Positions 1-7,348 of a stretch of 64,000 nucleotides of DNA are shown here, piece after piece (within the stretch, counting starts at the first letter, position 1; every line of letters starts with the position of its first letter). Location: positions 45,196 through 109,195 of the forward strand of contig CALWRI010000004.1 in assembly GCA_944383905.1 (NCBI GenBank). The letters run 5' to 3'. A model generated the notes under the pieces. It saw nothing but the letters and a program-made list of their open reading frames with translations. It was not told the origin of the DNA and made no database searches. The translations under genes were made by a program, and so were the position numbers. This DNA comes from an uncultured Christensenellaceae bacterium. Lineage in GTDB: Bacteria; Bacillota; Clostridia; Christensenellales; UBA3700.

Positions 1-206
1 CTGCCGCACTTGCGACATATCTCGCCGTCGTTGAGCGGCAACTGCGCCAAACATTTTCCGCAAAGTCCGCTCCTCTTCTTTTCGTCCAGTTCCGCTCCGC
101 AAAGTATGCAGTTGCAGTCGTCGACAAACAGCGTTTTCGCAATACGCGTCAATAAAATCGCCGTTTTCTGCGCACGGGTCTCTCCGTAAGGTGCGAAACC
201 TTTCAT
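1..206 (-). CDS. ComF-like double zinc ribbon protein, C-terminus missing
   Basis: Only the first 68 codons lie in the window; the gene runs off the left edge. The translated N-terminus has two zinc-knuckle pairs, CILCGAEL (Cys34, Cys37) with LCGKC (Cys49, Cys52), and a second pair beginning CRKCG. This is the spacing of the double zinc ribbon at the start of ComF/amidophosphoribosyltransferase-like proteins, which in other bacteria help take up DNA. The ATG shares one base with the cysK stop (TGATG), so it is probably translationally coupled to cysK. The phosphoribosyltransferase domain is not visible, so the family call rests on the zinc ribbon alone. Confidence 0.6.
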   Translation of the reverse strand, partial: MKGFAPYGETRAQKTAILLTRIAKTLFVDDCNCILCGAELDEKKRSGLCGKCLAQLPLNDGEICRKCG

Positions 207-1126
207 CAGTCGAAAAGCCCCGTGGACATATATCTCTCCCCGCAGTCGGGTAGTATCACGACTATGCGTTTGCCCGCGTTTTCATCTCTTTTTGCAAGTT
301 CTATCGCCGCTGCGAGCGCCGCTCCCGAAGATATGCCGCAAAGCAGTCCCTCTGCCTTTGCAAGCTCTCTCGCAACCTCTTTCGCCCTCTCGTCGGTGAC
401 GTCGACGATCTCGTCTATCACGTTGCGGTCGAGAGCGTCCGGCACGAAGTTGGCGCCTATGCCCTGTATCGCGTGAGGTCCGGCATACCCTTTCGTAAGA
501 AGAGGGGAAGACGCAGGTTCCACCGCCACGACCTTAACCTCGGGATTTTGGGATTTCAGCACCCTGCCCGTACCGCTCAACGTGCCGCCCGTGCCGACAG
601 ACGCGACGAATACGTCAACTTTGCCGTCGGTATCAGAAATTATCTCCTTCGCGGTGGTAAGCTCGTGCGCCCTGGGATTTGCGGGATTGGCAAATTGGTT
701 TGCTATATATCCCCCCGTCTCCGAGGCAAGCTCGGCGGCTTTGTCGAGCGCCCCCTGCATACCCTGCGCTGCGGGCGTGAGCACCACCTCCGCGCCCAGC
801 GCGGCGACGAGTTTGCGCCTTTCGACGCTCATGCTCTCCGGCATCACAAGGACGACCTTGTAGCCTTTGAGCGCGCCGACAAACGCAAGTCCTATGCCCG
901 TGTTGCCGGAAGTCGGCTCGATTATCGTGCCGCCCTCGCGCAGAAGTCCGTCTTTTTCCGCTTGCGCAACGATCTCGATTGCCACTCTGTCCTTTACACT
1001 GAAAGGATTGAAACTTTCGACTTTGGCGCATATCTCCGCCTTCAAGCCGTATTTTTTGCCTATGTTGGACAGCCTGACGAGCGGGGTCCCGCCCACAAGC
1101 TGCATAGCGTTGTCGTAAATCTTCAT
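206..1126 (-). CDS. cysK: Cysteine synthase A (O-acetylserine sulfhydrylase)
   Basis: PLP enzyme that makes cysteine from O-acetylserine and sulfide in the cytoplasm. The 306 residues match the usual family length. The PLP lysine is Lys45 in NPFSVKDR, the substrate loop is EPTSGNTG, and the phosphate-binding loop is VGTGGTLSG. The C-terminus GERYMSTGLF is typical of CysK. The ATG at 1126 follows an AGAGG ribosome binding site. It is transcribed leftward from its own promoter and overlaps the following comF-like gene by one base. No T-box or other cysteine-responsive leader was seen in the short 5' region. Confidence 0.95.
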   Translation of the reverse strand: MKIYDNAMQLVGGTPLVRLSNIGKKYGLKAEICAKVESFNPFSVKDRVAIEIVAQAEKDGLLREGGTIIEPTSGNTGIGLAFVGALKGYKVVLVMPESMSVERRKLVAALGAEVVLTPAAQGMQGALDKAAELASETGGYIANQFANPANPRAHELTTAKEIISDTDGKVDVFVASVGTGGTLSGTGRVLKSQNPEVKVVAVEPASSPLLTKGYAGPHAIQGIGANFVPDALDRNVIDEIVDVTDERAKEVARELAKAEGLLCGISSGAALAAAIELAKRDENAGKRIVVILPDCGERYMSTGLFD

Positions 1127-1153
1127 GGTTACCTCTCTTTTTTTCTATTATAC

Positions 1154-1182
1154 ATCATACATTATTTTGACTCGGTTTTCAA
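1154..1182 (-). promoter_or_regulatory. Sigma-A-type promoter of cysK
   Basis: On the minus strand TTGAAA (1182-1177) is followed after exactly 17 bases by TATGAT (1159-1154), about 28 bases upstream of the cysK start codon. A second TATAAT-like run lies just downstream. Confidence 0.6.
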
Positions 1183-1375
1183 TACCCGTTGTGTATTTTT
1201 CGCGTTTTGTCAACTGTTTACAGGCTGTGCGCCATCAGGTTTTCCGTTTGAAGAAACCTTAAGCGCCGCGTTGTTTGCCGTATCTATCGTCTTCGCCGCC
1301 TTCGCCTCCGCCCCGCATGCGCCGTTCGATAAAGGTGTTCTCGCGGTTACTCCCCGCTCTCCGGCGACTTCGGTA

Positions 1376-1404
1376 TTGAAAAACAAAGCACCTTGATGTA
1401 TAAT
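1376..1404 (+). promoter_or_regulatory. Promoter of the GH2 glycosidase gene
   Basis: TTGAAA (1376-1381), 17-base spacer, TATAAT (1399-1404). The expected transcription start is near 1411, which leaves a leader of only about 9 bases containing the GAGGTG ribosome binding site. Confidence 0.8.
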
Positions 1405-1419
1405 GTCATTGAGGTGACT

Positions 1420-3138
1420 ATGAACAATCTGAAAACAATATGGTCGGACTCTCCCGACACGACGGCTTACCCTCGCCCGCAGATGGTCAGAGACAGCTAT
1501 CAGCCTCTCGACGGAGCGTGGGATTATAAAATAGAAAAGGGAGATCTTTCCCTCGTCCCGTCAAAAGACGGAATTTACGACGGCAAGATAGTCGTCCCCT
1601 TTTCTCCCGAAAGTATGCTGTCGGGAGTCAACAGAACGCTTGCCCCCGACGAGGTACTGACTTACCGCACCTTTTTCCCGAGGCTCGAAAACAAAACAGC
1701 GCTGCTGCATTTCGGAGCGGTGGACTATGCGTGCAAAGTGTACGTCAACGGCTCTTTCGTCACAAGCCACACAGGCGGTTACACCCCGTTTGAATGCGAA
1801 ATAGATCAATTCCTGATCGCGGATAAGAACGAACTTGTCGTATGCGTGACCGACCCGTCGGATTCCGCACCGATAAGCAGAGGAAAACAGGCGCTCCGAC
1901 ACGGCGGGATATGGTACACCCCTACAAGCGGGATATGGCAGAGCGTGTGGATCGAATATCTGCCGAAAAGCTATATCAAGCACGTCGAAATAGCGCCTGA
2001 CTTTGACTCCAAAACAGTAAAAATTACAGCGATAACAAACACGGGCTCCAAAAATTTTGAAGTATTGGCAGACGGCAAGCGTTTTGTTTCGTCAAACGGA
2101 AGCGTTACCCTCGACTGCTCCGACAAGAAGCCGTGGACGCCGGAAGACCCCTCTCTTTATCCTTTTGAGGTCGTGCACGGAGAAGACAAAACAGGTTGCT
2201 ATTACGCGTTGAGAAAATTCTCCGTCGGCAGACGCAAGGACGGCAGATTTTGCTTTATGCTCAACGACAAACCTTACTTCATGACGGGACTCCTCGACCA
2301 GGGATATTGGTCAGACGGACTATACACCGCCCCAAGCGACGAAGCTCTCGTCTACGACATCGAGCTGGCGAAAAAATGCGGTTTCAACACTTTGCGCAAG
2401 CACATTAAAGTCGAACCTCTGCGTTGGTACTACCATTGCGACAGGCTCGGCATGATCGTCTGGCAGGACTTTGTCAACGGCGGCGGCAAATACAATCCTT
2501 TTGCAATACTGCTGCTGCCTAATATCGGCATTCACGTCAAAGACGACAATTACGCTTTTTACGCCCGAAAAGACGAGACGGGACGAAAACTCTATTACGA
2601 AGAAATGAAAGAGATCGTCACCCTTCTCCGCAACAGTCCCTGCGTCGCGCTGTGGACGCCTTTCAACGAAGGCTGGGGGCAGTTCGACAGCCTCAAAACC
2701 TGCGAATACCTCCGCTCTCTCGACGACACGAGACTTATCGACCACGCCAGCGGATGGAGCGATCAGGGCGGCGAGTACAGGAGCATACACAAATACTTTG
2801 TTTCTTTCAAAATGCCCGGACGCGAGAAGAGACCCGTGATCCTCACGGAATTCGGGGGTTACAGCATGAAGATCGAAGATCACGCGTTCAGCGACAAGAT
2901 ATTCGGCTATGCGATATTCAAAGACGGCGACAAACTGAACGCGGCTTTGGAAAAGCTGTGGACGAAGGAGCTTCTTCCCGCAAAGGAAAAGGGATTGTGC
3001 GCAAGCATATACACGCAGCTGTCCGACGTACAGAGCGAGGTCAACGGGCTCGTCACATACGACAGGCGGGTCGTCAAAGTCGACATCCCCATGATGAAGG
3101 CGCTCAACGAACGACTGTGCAAAGAATATTCGGAATAA
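1420..3138 (+). CDS. Glycoside hydrolase family 2 protein (beta-galactosidase/glucuronidase-like)
   Basis: Predicted retaining beta-glycosidase of clan GH-A. The start at ATG 1420 has GAGGTG just upstream; the TTG further upstream lies inside the promoter. The 572 residues comprise a jelly-roll sugar-binding domain (about 25-180), a short immunoglobulin-like sandwich (about 185-265) and a TIM barrel (about 270-570). The acid/base is Glu417 in PFNEGWG and the nucleophile Glu477 in ILTEFGG. There is no signal peptide, so it acts on imported oligosaccharides. It is much shorter than LacZ and resembles compact GH2 enzymes of gut anaerobes. The substrate cannot be read from the sequence. It is monocistronic, with a terminator directly after the stop. 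Confidence 0.88.
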   Translation: MNNLKTIWSDSPDTTAYPRPQMVRDSYQPLDGAWDYKIEKGDLSLVPSKDGIYDGKIVVPFSPESMLSGVNRTLAPDEVLTYRTFFPRLENKTALLHFGAVDYACKVYVNGSFVTSHTGGYTPFECEIDQFLIADKNELVVCVTDPSDSAPISRGKQALRHGGIWYTPTSGIWQSVWIEYLPKSYIKHVEIAPDFDSKTVKITAITNTGSKNFEVLADGKRFVSSNGSVTLDCSDKKPWTPEDPSLYPFEVVHGEDKTGCYYALRKFSVGRRKDGRFCFMLNDKPYFMTGLLDQGYWSDGLYTAPSDEALVYDIELAKKCGFNTLRKHIKVEPLRWYYHCDRLGMIVWQDFVNGGGKYNPFAILLLPNIGIHVKDDNYAFYARKDETGRKLYYEEMKEIVTLLRNSPCVALWTPFNEGWGQFDSLKTCEYLRSLDDTRLIDHASGWSDQGGEYRSIHKYFVSFKMPGREKRPVILTEFGGYSMKIEDHAFSDKIFGYAIFKDGDKLNAALEKLWTKELLPAKEKGLCASIYTQLSDVQSEVNGLVTYDRRVVKVDIPMMKALNERLCKEYSE

Positions 3139-3140
3139 AA

Positions 3141-3170
3141 AAAGGCGAACGGTTTTTGCCGTTCGCCTTT
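3141..3170. terminator. Bidirectional terminator between the GH2 gene and the Cys/Lys-rich gene
   Basis: A 12-bp perfect inverted repeat (AAAGGCGAACGG / CCGTTCGCCTTT, 6-base loop) with A-rich left and T-rich right flanks. It serves the two convergent genes. Confidence 0.9.
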
Positions 3171-3186
3171 TCTTTTTCAAAGTAAA

Positions 3187-3510
3187 TTACTTGGAAGCCT
3201 TCTTGGTGCTCTTTTTAGCAACGGGCTTCTTTTCTTCCGCTTTAACTTCGGGCTTGACTTCGACTTTAGCTTCGACCTTCGCCTCAACCTTCTTCTCTGC
3301 CTTCTTTGCAGCGGGCTTCTTTGCGGCGGGCTTCTTTTCCGCCTTTACCTGCTTTGCGTTGAAAGCGTCGTAAGCGACCGCGCAGGGATATTCAACCTGC
3401 TTGTCGCATTTGGAGCAATAATCGTAGCTGCCGCAGCAGTCGTAACCTTTCTGTTCGCTGTCGATCCATTTTTTGATATCGAGATCATTTTGTCTTTCTA
3501 CCTTGTTCAT
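3187..3510 (-). CDS. Small Cys-cluster protein with Lys/Ala-rich tail, unknown function
   Basis: A 107-residue protein in two parts. Residues 1-55 hold a compact Cys cluster (Cys25, Cys26, Cys32, Cys35, Cys43) that could bind zinc or an Fe-S cluster. Residues 55-107 are almost only Lys, Ala, Glu, Val and Pro, with KPAAKKPAAKK repeats like bacterial histone-H1-type tails. There is no signal peptide or membrane segment. The gene has a very good promoter and a strong ribosome binding site (GGAGG, 8 bases before ATG), so it is probably abundant. The tail suggests binding to nucleic acid or another polyanion. I recognise no named family. Confidence 0.8.
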   Translation of the reverse strand: MNKVERQNDLDIKKWIDSEQKGYDCCGSYDYCSKCDKQVEYPCAVAYDAFNAKQVKAEKKPAAKKPAAKKAEKKVEAKVEAKVEVKPEVKAEEKKPVAKKSTKKASK

Positions 3511-3549
3511 ATTACAATCCTCCGATGAAATAATATTTTGTTCTGTTTT

Positions 3550-3578
3550 GTTATATCACCTATTGATAAATAAGTCAA
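3550..3578 (-). promoter_or_regulatory. Strong promoter of the Cys/Lys-rich gene
   Basis: On the minus strand TTGACT (3578-3573), 17-base spacer, TATAAC (3555-3550). The start codon is 40 bases downstream. Confidence 0.75.
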
Positions 3579-3723
3579 ATAAATGGTGACGAAAAACAAC
3601 TTTTTGATTAAAAATTATAATTTCAAGTGTGTATATTATCATCGCATTAATTTTGCAGCATTGACAATCATACTACTTGAGTCTTATAATTTCAGGTGAA
3701 AACGATATGACGGGGAGAAAAAA

Positions 3724-4758
3724 ATGAAAAAATCAATAGCTGTATTTTTGTGTATTCTGCTTATCTCGATCACATCTCTCACGCTTATTTCGTGTTCTGA
3801 CGACGATTGGAAAGAAGACGGTCTTTACGATCTGACTTTACCGACTCTCGGTGAAGACGGTTGGTACATGGTTTTTGAAGACGATTTCAACGGCAATACT
3901 CTCAACGAAGGCATTGTATTCGGCGACGGTTACGAAGGCAACCGCGAGATCTGGACGACTTCTCCTCACTCTCAGCGCTGGGCGAGCGACGACGAGAACA
4001 AACCTGAACAGGCATGCTATTGGTGTCCTGAAACAGTCAGCGTGAAAGACGGAACTCTTCAGATAAAAAGCTATTATTCTTCAAACCACGTCTGCCCCGA
4101 CGGCACATGTCCTAAAGAAGGACGTTTTACAGGCGGCATCGAAACCCGCGCGATAGTCGGAGATCAGAGCGACAACAAAGGTACGTCGGACGAACTGCTT
4201 TTTGCTCAGGCTTTCGGTTACTTTGAAGTCAGAGTGAAGTTCCCCAAAGCGAACGGACTCTGGTCAGCTTTCTGGTTGCAGTCTTCCAACATGCGCAAAG
4301 TCGGTGCAGAAGGCGTTGACGGCACCGAGATTGACGTCTTTGAAAGCGCGTTTATTAAAAACAAAAAGAAGATGGGACACGCTCTGCTCTGGAACGGCTA
4401 TGGAGAATATGCAAAAGTCGAAGACCATATCGTTGATACAGGCAAAAATCTCTATGACGGATACCACACATACGCGCTGAAATGGACTCCCCTTTACTAT
4501 GTATTTTACATTGACGGAGTACCTACATGGGCAAGCACGGGCGGCGGCGTTTCGCACGTCAAAGAATTTCTGCGTCTTACCGTAGAAATAGATGCGGGCG
4601 ACGGATACGGCCCCCACGGTCAGCGCATAGGCAAATTCGACAAAGACTCGAACAGCGTGTTTTACGTCGACTATGTAAAGGTATGGCAGAATTCGTTTTA
4701 TGCTCAATACGAAATACCCGACGAAGCCTTTGCCGGCGATCTTGACCTCGCAAACTGA
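3724..4758 (+). CDS. Secreted GH16 beta-glucanase lipoprotein (laminarinase/lichenase-like)
   Basis: Predicted surface lipoprotein that cuts beta-1,3 or mixed-linkage beta-glucans. The signal peptide ends in a lipobox with Cys24 (LISC). The GH16 fold covers about residues 45-325. The signature EIDVFE gives nucleophile Glu202, Asp204 and acid/base Glu207. The aromatic walls FGYFEVRVKFP and GLWSAFWLQ are typical of the family. A Cys-containing insert (residues 98-130, CYWC and CPDGTC) is unusual and could form disulfides or bind metal. GGGGAG lies 5 bases before the ATG, and a terminator follows. The upstream GH2 enzyme may finish degrading the oligosaccharides, but the two are transcribed separately. 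Confidence 0.88.
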   Translation: MKKSIAVFLCILLISITSLTLISCSDDDWKEDGLYDLTLPTLGEDGWYMVFEDDFNGNTLNEGIVFGDGYEGNREIWTTSPHSQRWASDDENKPEQACYWCPETVSVKDGTLQIKSYYSSNHVCPDGTCPKEGRFTGGIETRAIVGDQSDNKGTSDELLFAQAFGYFEVRVKFPKANGLWSAFWLQSSNMRKVGAEGVDGTEIDVFESAFIKNKKKMGHALLWNGYGEYAKVEDHIVDTGKNLYDGYHTYALKWTPLYYVFYIDGVPTWASTGGGVSHVKEFLRLTVEIDAGDGYGPHGQRIGKFDKDSNSVFYVDYVKVWQNSFYAQYEIPDEAFAGDLDLAN

Positions 4759-4764
4759 AAATAT

Positions 4765-4791
4765 AAAAAGCGCCTTTCGGGGCGCTTTTTT
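4765..4791 (+). terminator. Terminator after the GH16 gene
   Basis: Perfect 10-bp stem AAAAAGCGCC / GGCGCTTTTT with a 6-base loop, followed by T. The next roughly 195 bases up to 4987 contain no gene I can support. Confidence 0.88.
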
Positions 4792-4987
4792 GTTATAAGA
4801 TATTGTCCTAAATAAGTAGCTGACAAGCAATCTGACTCAGATGTTGCGATATCGGTTTTTGTCAACAATTTGTGTTGAACGGAAAACAGCGATATGTTTA
4901 TAAGATTGGCAGTTGAGCCACATAAATACCGACATTAATAATGCAAACGTAATCAATTGACGACCACAAAGTTTATTGTATTTTCTG

Positions 4988-5200
4988 TCAGTATTCTGTC
5001 CTGCCCAGCAAAAAATCCAGCGACAGATCAAACAAATCGCACAACGCTACGAGTTGTTCGTAATTGCACTCGTAAATTCCGCTTTCAAACCTTTGATATA
5101 CAGGCTGTGCTACTTTAAGTTTATCTGCGACCTCTTTTTGCGTAAGTTTCATTGCAAGCCGAGCGTCTTTCAATCTTTTGCCAACCTCTTTTTTTAACAT
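4988..5200 (-). CDS. XRE/Cro-C1 family HTH regulator (small repressor)
   Basis: A 70-residue protein made almost entirely of one helix-turn-helix domain: the first helices sit at LTQKEVADKLKV and the recognition helix at QPVYQRFESG. It lacks an effector domain, as in small phage-type repressors. The ATG at 5200 is chosen over the in-frame ATG at 5212 because GAGGT lies 5-9 bases upstream of the former. It is divergent from the membrane protein gene at 5313. Two identical-type dyads in the shared region are the likely operators, so it probably represses that gene and itself. Confidence 0.88.
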   Translation of the reverse strand: MLKKEVGKRLKDARLAMKLTQKEVADKLKVAQPVYQRFESGIYECNYEQLVALCDLFDLSLDFLLGRTEY

Positions 5201-5227
5201 TTTTAACCTCATTATATTATTTTCTTC

Positions 5228-5256
5228 TTGTCACAATAATACAGTTTATGTATAAT
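5228..5256 (+). promoter_or_regulatory. Promoter of the FxLYD-like membrane protein gene
   Basis: TTGTCA (5228-5233), 17-base spacer, TATAAT (5251-5256). The first operator dyad occupies the spacer and overlaps the -10 box; the second lies just after the expected start near 5263. Confidence 0.75.
5239..5253. promoter_or_regulatory. Operator dyad O1 (ATACA-N5-TGTAT)
   Basis: Inverted repeat ATACA gttta TGTAT overlapping the -10 box of the rightward promoter. It shares the core TACAGTT and TGTA with O2, whose centre is 31 bases away, about three helix turns. It is the likely binding site of the adjacent XRE protein. Confidence 0.65.
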
Positions 5257-5268
5257 CATTAGTGAAGT

Positions 5269-5285
5269 TATACAGTTAGTGTATA
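5269..5285. promoter_or_regulatory. Operator dyad O2 (TATACA-N5-TGTATA)
   Basis: Perfect 6-bp inverted repeat TATACA gttag TGTATA immediately downstream of the predicted transcription start. It is the second site for the same regulator, on the same helix face as O1. Confidence 0.65.
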
Positions 5286-5312
5286 TTTTTAATATTTAGG
5301 AGTGTGATTTTT

Positions 5313-5906
5313 ATGGAAAACAAACCCGACAAAAGCGTTAATGATTTTAACACAGAAAAAAACATGAGTTCTGTTAATAACACTAATGATGAAGTAAGTC
5401 AACTCTCGTCAGAACAATTTTCAGCAATCCCCAGCACCGCAAAGGACGACAACACTGTCAAAGCAAACCAAACGGCTGTGCCCGTCAACGCGCAAGCAAA
5501 ACCGCCTACGTCAAGCACAAGTGCCGCCGCAAAACAGACTGCAAAAAAACAAAAAATAATCTTTATAGTCACGGCAATTGTTGCTTTGATTGTAATAATC
5601 TATCTGCTGAGCAACATGTCGACGTGCAGCACATCGACTTCTCTGCAGGGAATATCCGTAGTAGAAGAAGAACTCGTTACCGATTTGAATTACGTCGTTA
5701 TCGGAGAAAGCCTTTACCCTATATTGCTTGTCAAAGTAAAAAACACTTCTTCGACCACAAAAAAAGTATCTTTTGAAGCAAACTTTTATGCAGACGGCGA
5801 ACTGCTCGGCGACGATCAGGCAAGCTTCGTTGTCCTGGCTCCGGGCGACGAGGCAATACTTAAGGCGCAGAGCAACAGAGGATACAAATTCTGGACTCAA
5901 CACTAA
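5313..5906 (+). CDS. Single-pass membrane protein with FxLYD-like extracytoplasmic domain
   Basis: A 197-residue protein. Residues 1-78 are polar, rich in Ser, Thr, Asn and Gln, and probably disordered in the cytoplasm. One membrane helix follows (about 82-102, KIIFIVTAIVALIVIIYLLS). The outer domain (about 115-195) is a beta-sandwich with the pattern LVKVKNTSSTTKKVSFEANFY and LAPGDEA, as in FxLYD/DUF3426-like domains. The ATG at 5313 is preceded by AGGAG at 10 bases. The role is unknown. Tight control by a private XRE repressor suggests a conditional function such as stress or envelope sensing. A bidirectional terminator follows. Confidence 0.7.
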   Translation: MENKPDKSVNDFNTEKNMSSVNNTNDEVSQLSSEQFSAIPSTAKDDNTVKANQTAVPVNAQAKPPTSSTSAAAKQTAKKQKIIFIVTAIVALIVIIYLLSNMSTCSTSTSLQGISVVEEELVTDLNYVVIGESLYPILLVKVKNTSSTTKKVSFEANFYADGELLGDDQASFVVLAPGDEAILKAQSNRGYKFWTQH

Positions 5907-5972
5907 TACTCATATAAAATTACAAAATGGTGGATATTTAATCAATAAAATATTGCGACAATGCATTTTATA

Positions 5973-5998
5973 AAAAAAGCACCCGAAGGTGCTTTTTT
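5973..5998. terminator. Bidirectional terminator
   Basis: Perfect 11-bp stem AAAAAAGCACC / GGTGCTTTTTT with loop CGAA between the convergent membrane-protein and HAD genes. It overlaps the HAD stop codon by two bases. Confidence 0.9.
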
Positions 5999-6710
5999 AT
6001 TTATCTGTTTTCATTTTGTCGATCTCATCGAGCAATTTTTCGAGTTCTTCGTATCCTCTTACAGTATAATCGGGTTTCGCCGTGCCGCTCAAAGTCTGCC
6101 CTTTAGGATTGAACCATATGCCCGTTATCCCCGCGTTGTTTGCCCCGAGTATGTCAGACGTCAGAGAATCTCCGACAAGCACGACGCGAGCTTTGTCCAA
6201 TCCTTGTATATGTGAAAAGACATAATCGAAAAATCCAGCATAAGGCTTAGCGCACCCTATCTGCTCCGAAAAGAACATCTCCTCGAAGAACCCGTCTATC
6301 CCCGCGCTTTGCAGCCTGACGATCTGCGTCGGACGAGTGCCGTTTGTGACAAGGAAAAGACGGTATTTTTGCGAGATCTCATTCAGAAAATCCACGCAAC
6401 CGTCTATGACGTAACCGCTGTCGGTAAGATGAGCGCGGTAACGCGCCCCCGCCGCGACGCTGTCTTTGTCTTTTATGCCGTATTCCTCAAAGAGCATATC
6501 GAAACGCAGTCTGTCGAGATAGCTCCTCGTGATCTTGCCGTCTTCAAGCAATTTCCAGCAATGAAGATTTATCTCGACGTAACGGTCTATTATCCCGTTT
6601 TCGGCGGGTATCGAAAATTCTGCGAGAGTTTTTGAGATCGCCTCTCTTTCGCTCTTTGAAAAATCGAGCAAAGTGTCGTCGGCGTCAAGCAGCACAATGA
6701 GTTTTTCCAT
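5997..6710 (-). CDS. yjjG: YjjG-family HAD phosphatase (noncanonical pyrimidine nucleotidase)
   Basis: Cytoplasmic haloacid-dehalogenase phosphatase of 237 residues, like YjjG/YfnB, which dephosphorylate non-canonical pyrimidine nucleoside monophosphates. Motif I is DADDT (nucleophile Asp9, acid/base Asp11), motif II VTNGT, motif III the lysine in CAKPYAGFF, motif IV GDSLTSDI. An alpha-helical cap lies at about 20-90. The true start is ATG 6710, where similarity to the family begins. Its -10 box lies exactly 6 bases upstream of this ATG and there is no ribosome binding site, so the mRNA is probably leaderless. Confidence 0.85.
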   Translation of the reverse strand: MEKLIVLLDADDTLLDFSKSEREAISKTLAEFSIPAENGIIDRYVEINLHCWKLLEDGKITRSYLDRLRFDMLFEEYGIKDKDSVAAGARYRAHLTDSGYVIDGCVDFLNEISQKYRLFLVTNGTRPTQIVRLQSAGIDGFFEEMFFSEQIGCAKPYAGFFDYVFSHIQGLDKARVVLVGDSLTSDILGANNAGITGIWFNPKGQTLSGTAKPDYTVRGYEELEKLLDEIDKMKTDK

Positions 6711-6716
6711 AACGTT

Positions 6717-6745
6717 ATGATAACATATTCTCGTTGTTTTTTCAA
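6717..6745 (-). promoter_or_regulatory. Promoter of the HAD gene, predicts a leaderless mRNA
   Basis: On the minus strand TTGAAA (6745-6740), 17-base spacer, TATCAT (6722-6717), then only 6 bases before ATG (6710). The seventh base after the -10 box is the A of the start codon. Confidence 0.75.
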
Positions 6746-6763
6746 TAGAATTGCCCGTCGGAT

Positions 6764-6792
6764 AAAAACAACGGGACGGCTGTCGCCGCCCC
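6764..6792 (-). terminator. Terminator after the GTTAGC-site winged-helix gene
   Basis: On the minus strand an 8-bp stem GGGGCGGC / GCCGTCCC (one G-U pair) with loop GACA, then GTTG and a T run. Confidence 0.75.
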
Positions 6793-6827
6793 GCCATCGG
6801 AGATTATAACAAGTTGTGTAGTGTGAT

Positions 6828-7187
6828 TCATGATCTGAAATTCGCGATAAGCGCGTTTTTGCATCTCGCCGACAGCGCGCACGCCATATTCACCGCGTCG
6901 TGACCGAGAAATTTTTTGTCGAGGCGGGTATTATCGGCAAGCATAACGGCACATATCCCGACAAGCTCCGAGACGTCGCGGTATTCCGCCTCGCCCTTTG
7001 GAGTCACGACGACGTACTTTCCGTCCTCCTTCGCGACAATTCCCTGCTGCTCGAGAGAAAGAAGCTTTTTGTATACGCTTGCCCTCGCAAACGAGAGTTT
7101 TTCGGCAATATCGGTCATTATCACCCTGCCTTTTTCTCTCTTGATCTGCTCAATCGCCCGGACGTACCTGTATTCCGACGCAGTCAC
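6828..7187 (-). CDS. Winged-helix regulator, DtxR/MarR-like
   Basis: A 119-residue protein whose N-terminal 70 residues form a winged helix: recognition region MTDIAEKLSFARASVYKKLLSLEQQG and wing AKEDGKYVVVTPKGE. This resembles the DNA-binding half of DtxR/MntR proteins, but no clear metal ligand set follows in the short C-terminal part (His95 and the cysteines at 78, 102 and 108 are the only candidates). The start is a GTG with AGGAGG upstream. The 5' region has a perfect TTGACA-N17-TATAAT promoter flanked by two GTTAGC dyads, so it is probably autoregulated. It lies one gene downstream of a classical DtxR-type gene but has its own promoter. Confidence 0.75.
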   Translation of the reverse strand: MTASEYRYVRAIEQIKREKGRVIMTDIAEKLSFARASVYKKLLSLEQQGIVAKEDGKYVVVTPKGEAEYRDVSELVGICAVMLADNTRLDKKFLGHDAVNMACALSARCKNALIANFRS

Positions 7188-7236
7188 AAAACCGCCTCCT
7201 TGCTCGTATTATGTCAGAAGACCGCCTTTCCGCAAC

Positions 7237-7256
7237 GGGTTAGCCGTTGCTAACCC
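7237..7256. promoter_or_regulatory. Operator-like dyad GGGTTAGC-N4-GCTAACCC
   Basis: Perfect 8+4+8 palindrome in the leader of the winged-helix gene, about 40 bases after the predicted start. The half-site GGTTAGC resembles the DtxR/IdeR iron box (AGGTTAGSCTAACCT). It could also fold as an RNA hairpin. Confidence 0.6.
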
Positions 7257-7300
7257 TATTGCAAGAAATAAACGGAAGAGTTCCCTTTGAACCTGCTTTT

Positions 7301-7329
7301 ATTATATAGCTCTACAATTTGATTGTCAA
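7301..7329 (-). promoter_or_regulatory. Consensus promoter of the winged-helix gene
   Basis: On the minus strand TTGACA (7329-7324), 17-base spacer, TATAAT (7306-7301), with both boxes perfect. The leader is about 107 bases. Confidence 0.88.
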
Positions 7330-7332
7330 ATG

Positions 7333-7348
7333 GTTAGCAATGGCTAAC
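7333..7348. promoter_or_regulatory. Operator-like dyad GTTAGC-N4-GCTAAC
   Basis: Perfect 6+4+6 palindrome 3 bases upstream of the -35 box. It has the same half-site and spacing as the dyad at 7237-7256. Confidence 0.6.

Noticed and set aside
473..1396. Rightward 307-codon frame opposite cysK
   Set aside because: It is antisense to a certain gene, rich in Arg/His/Cys, without promoter or ribosome binding site.
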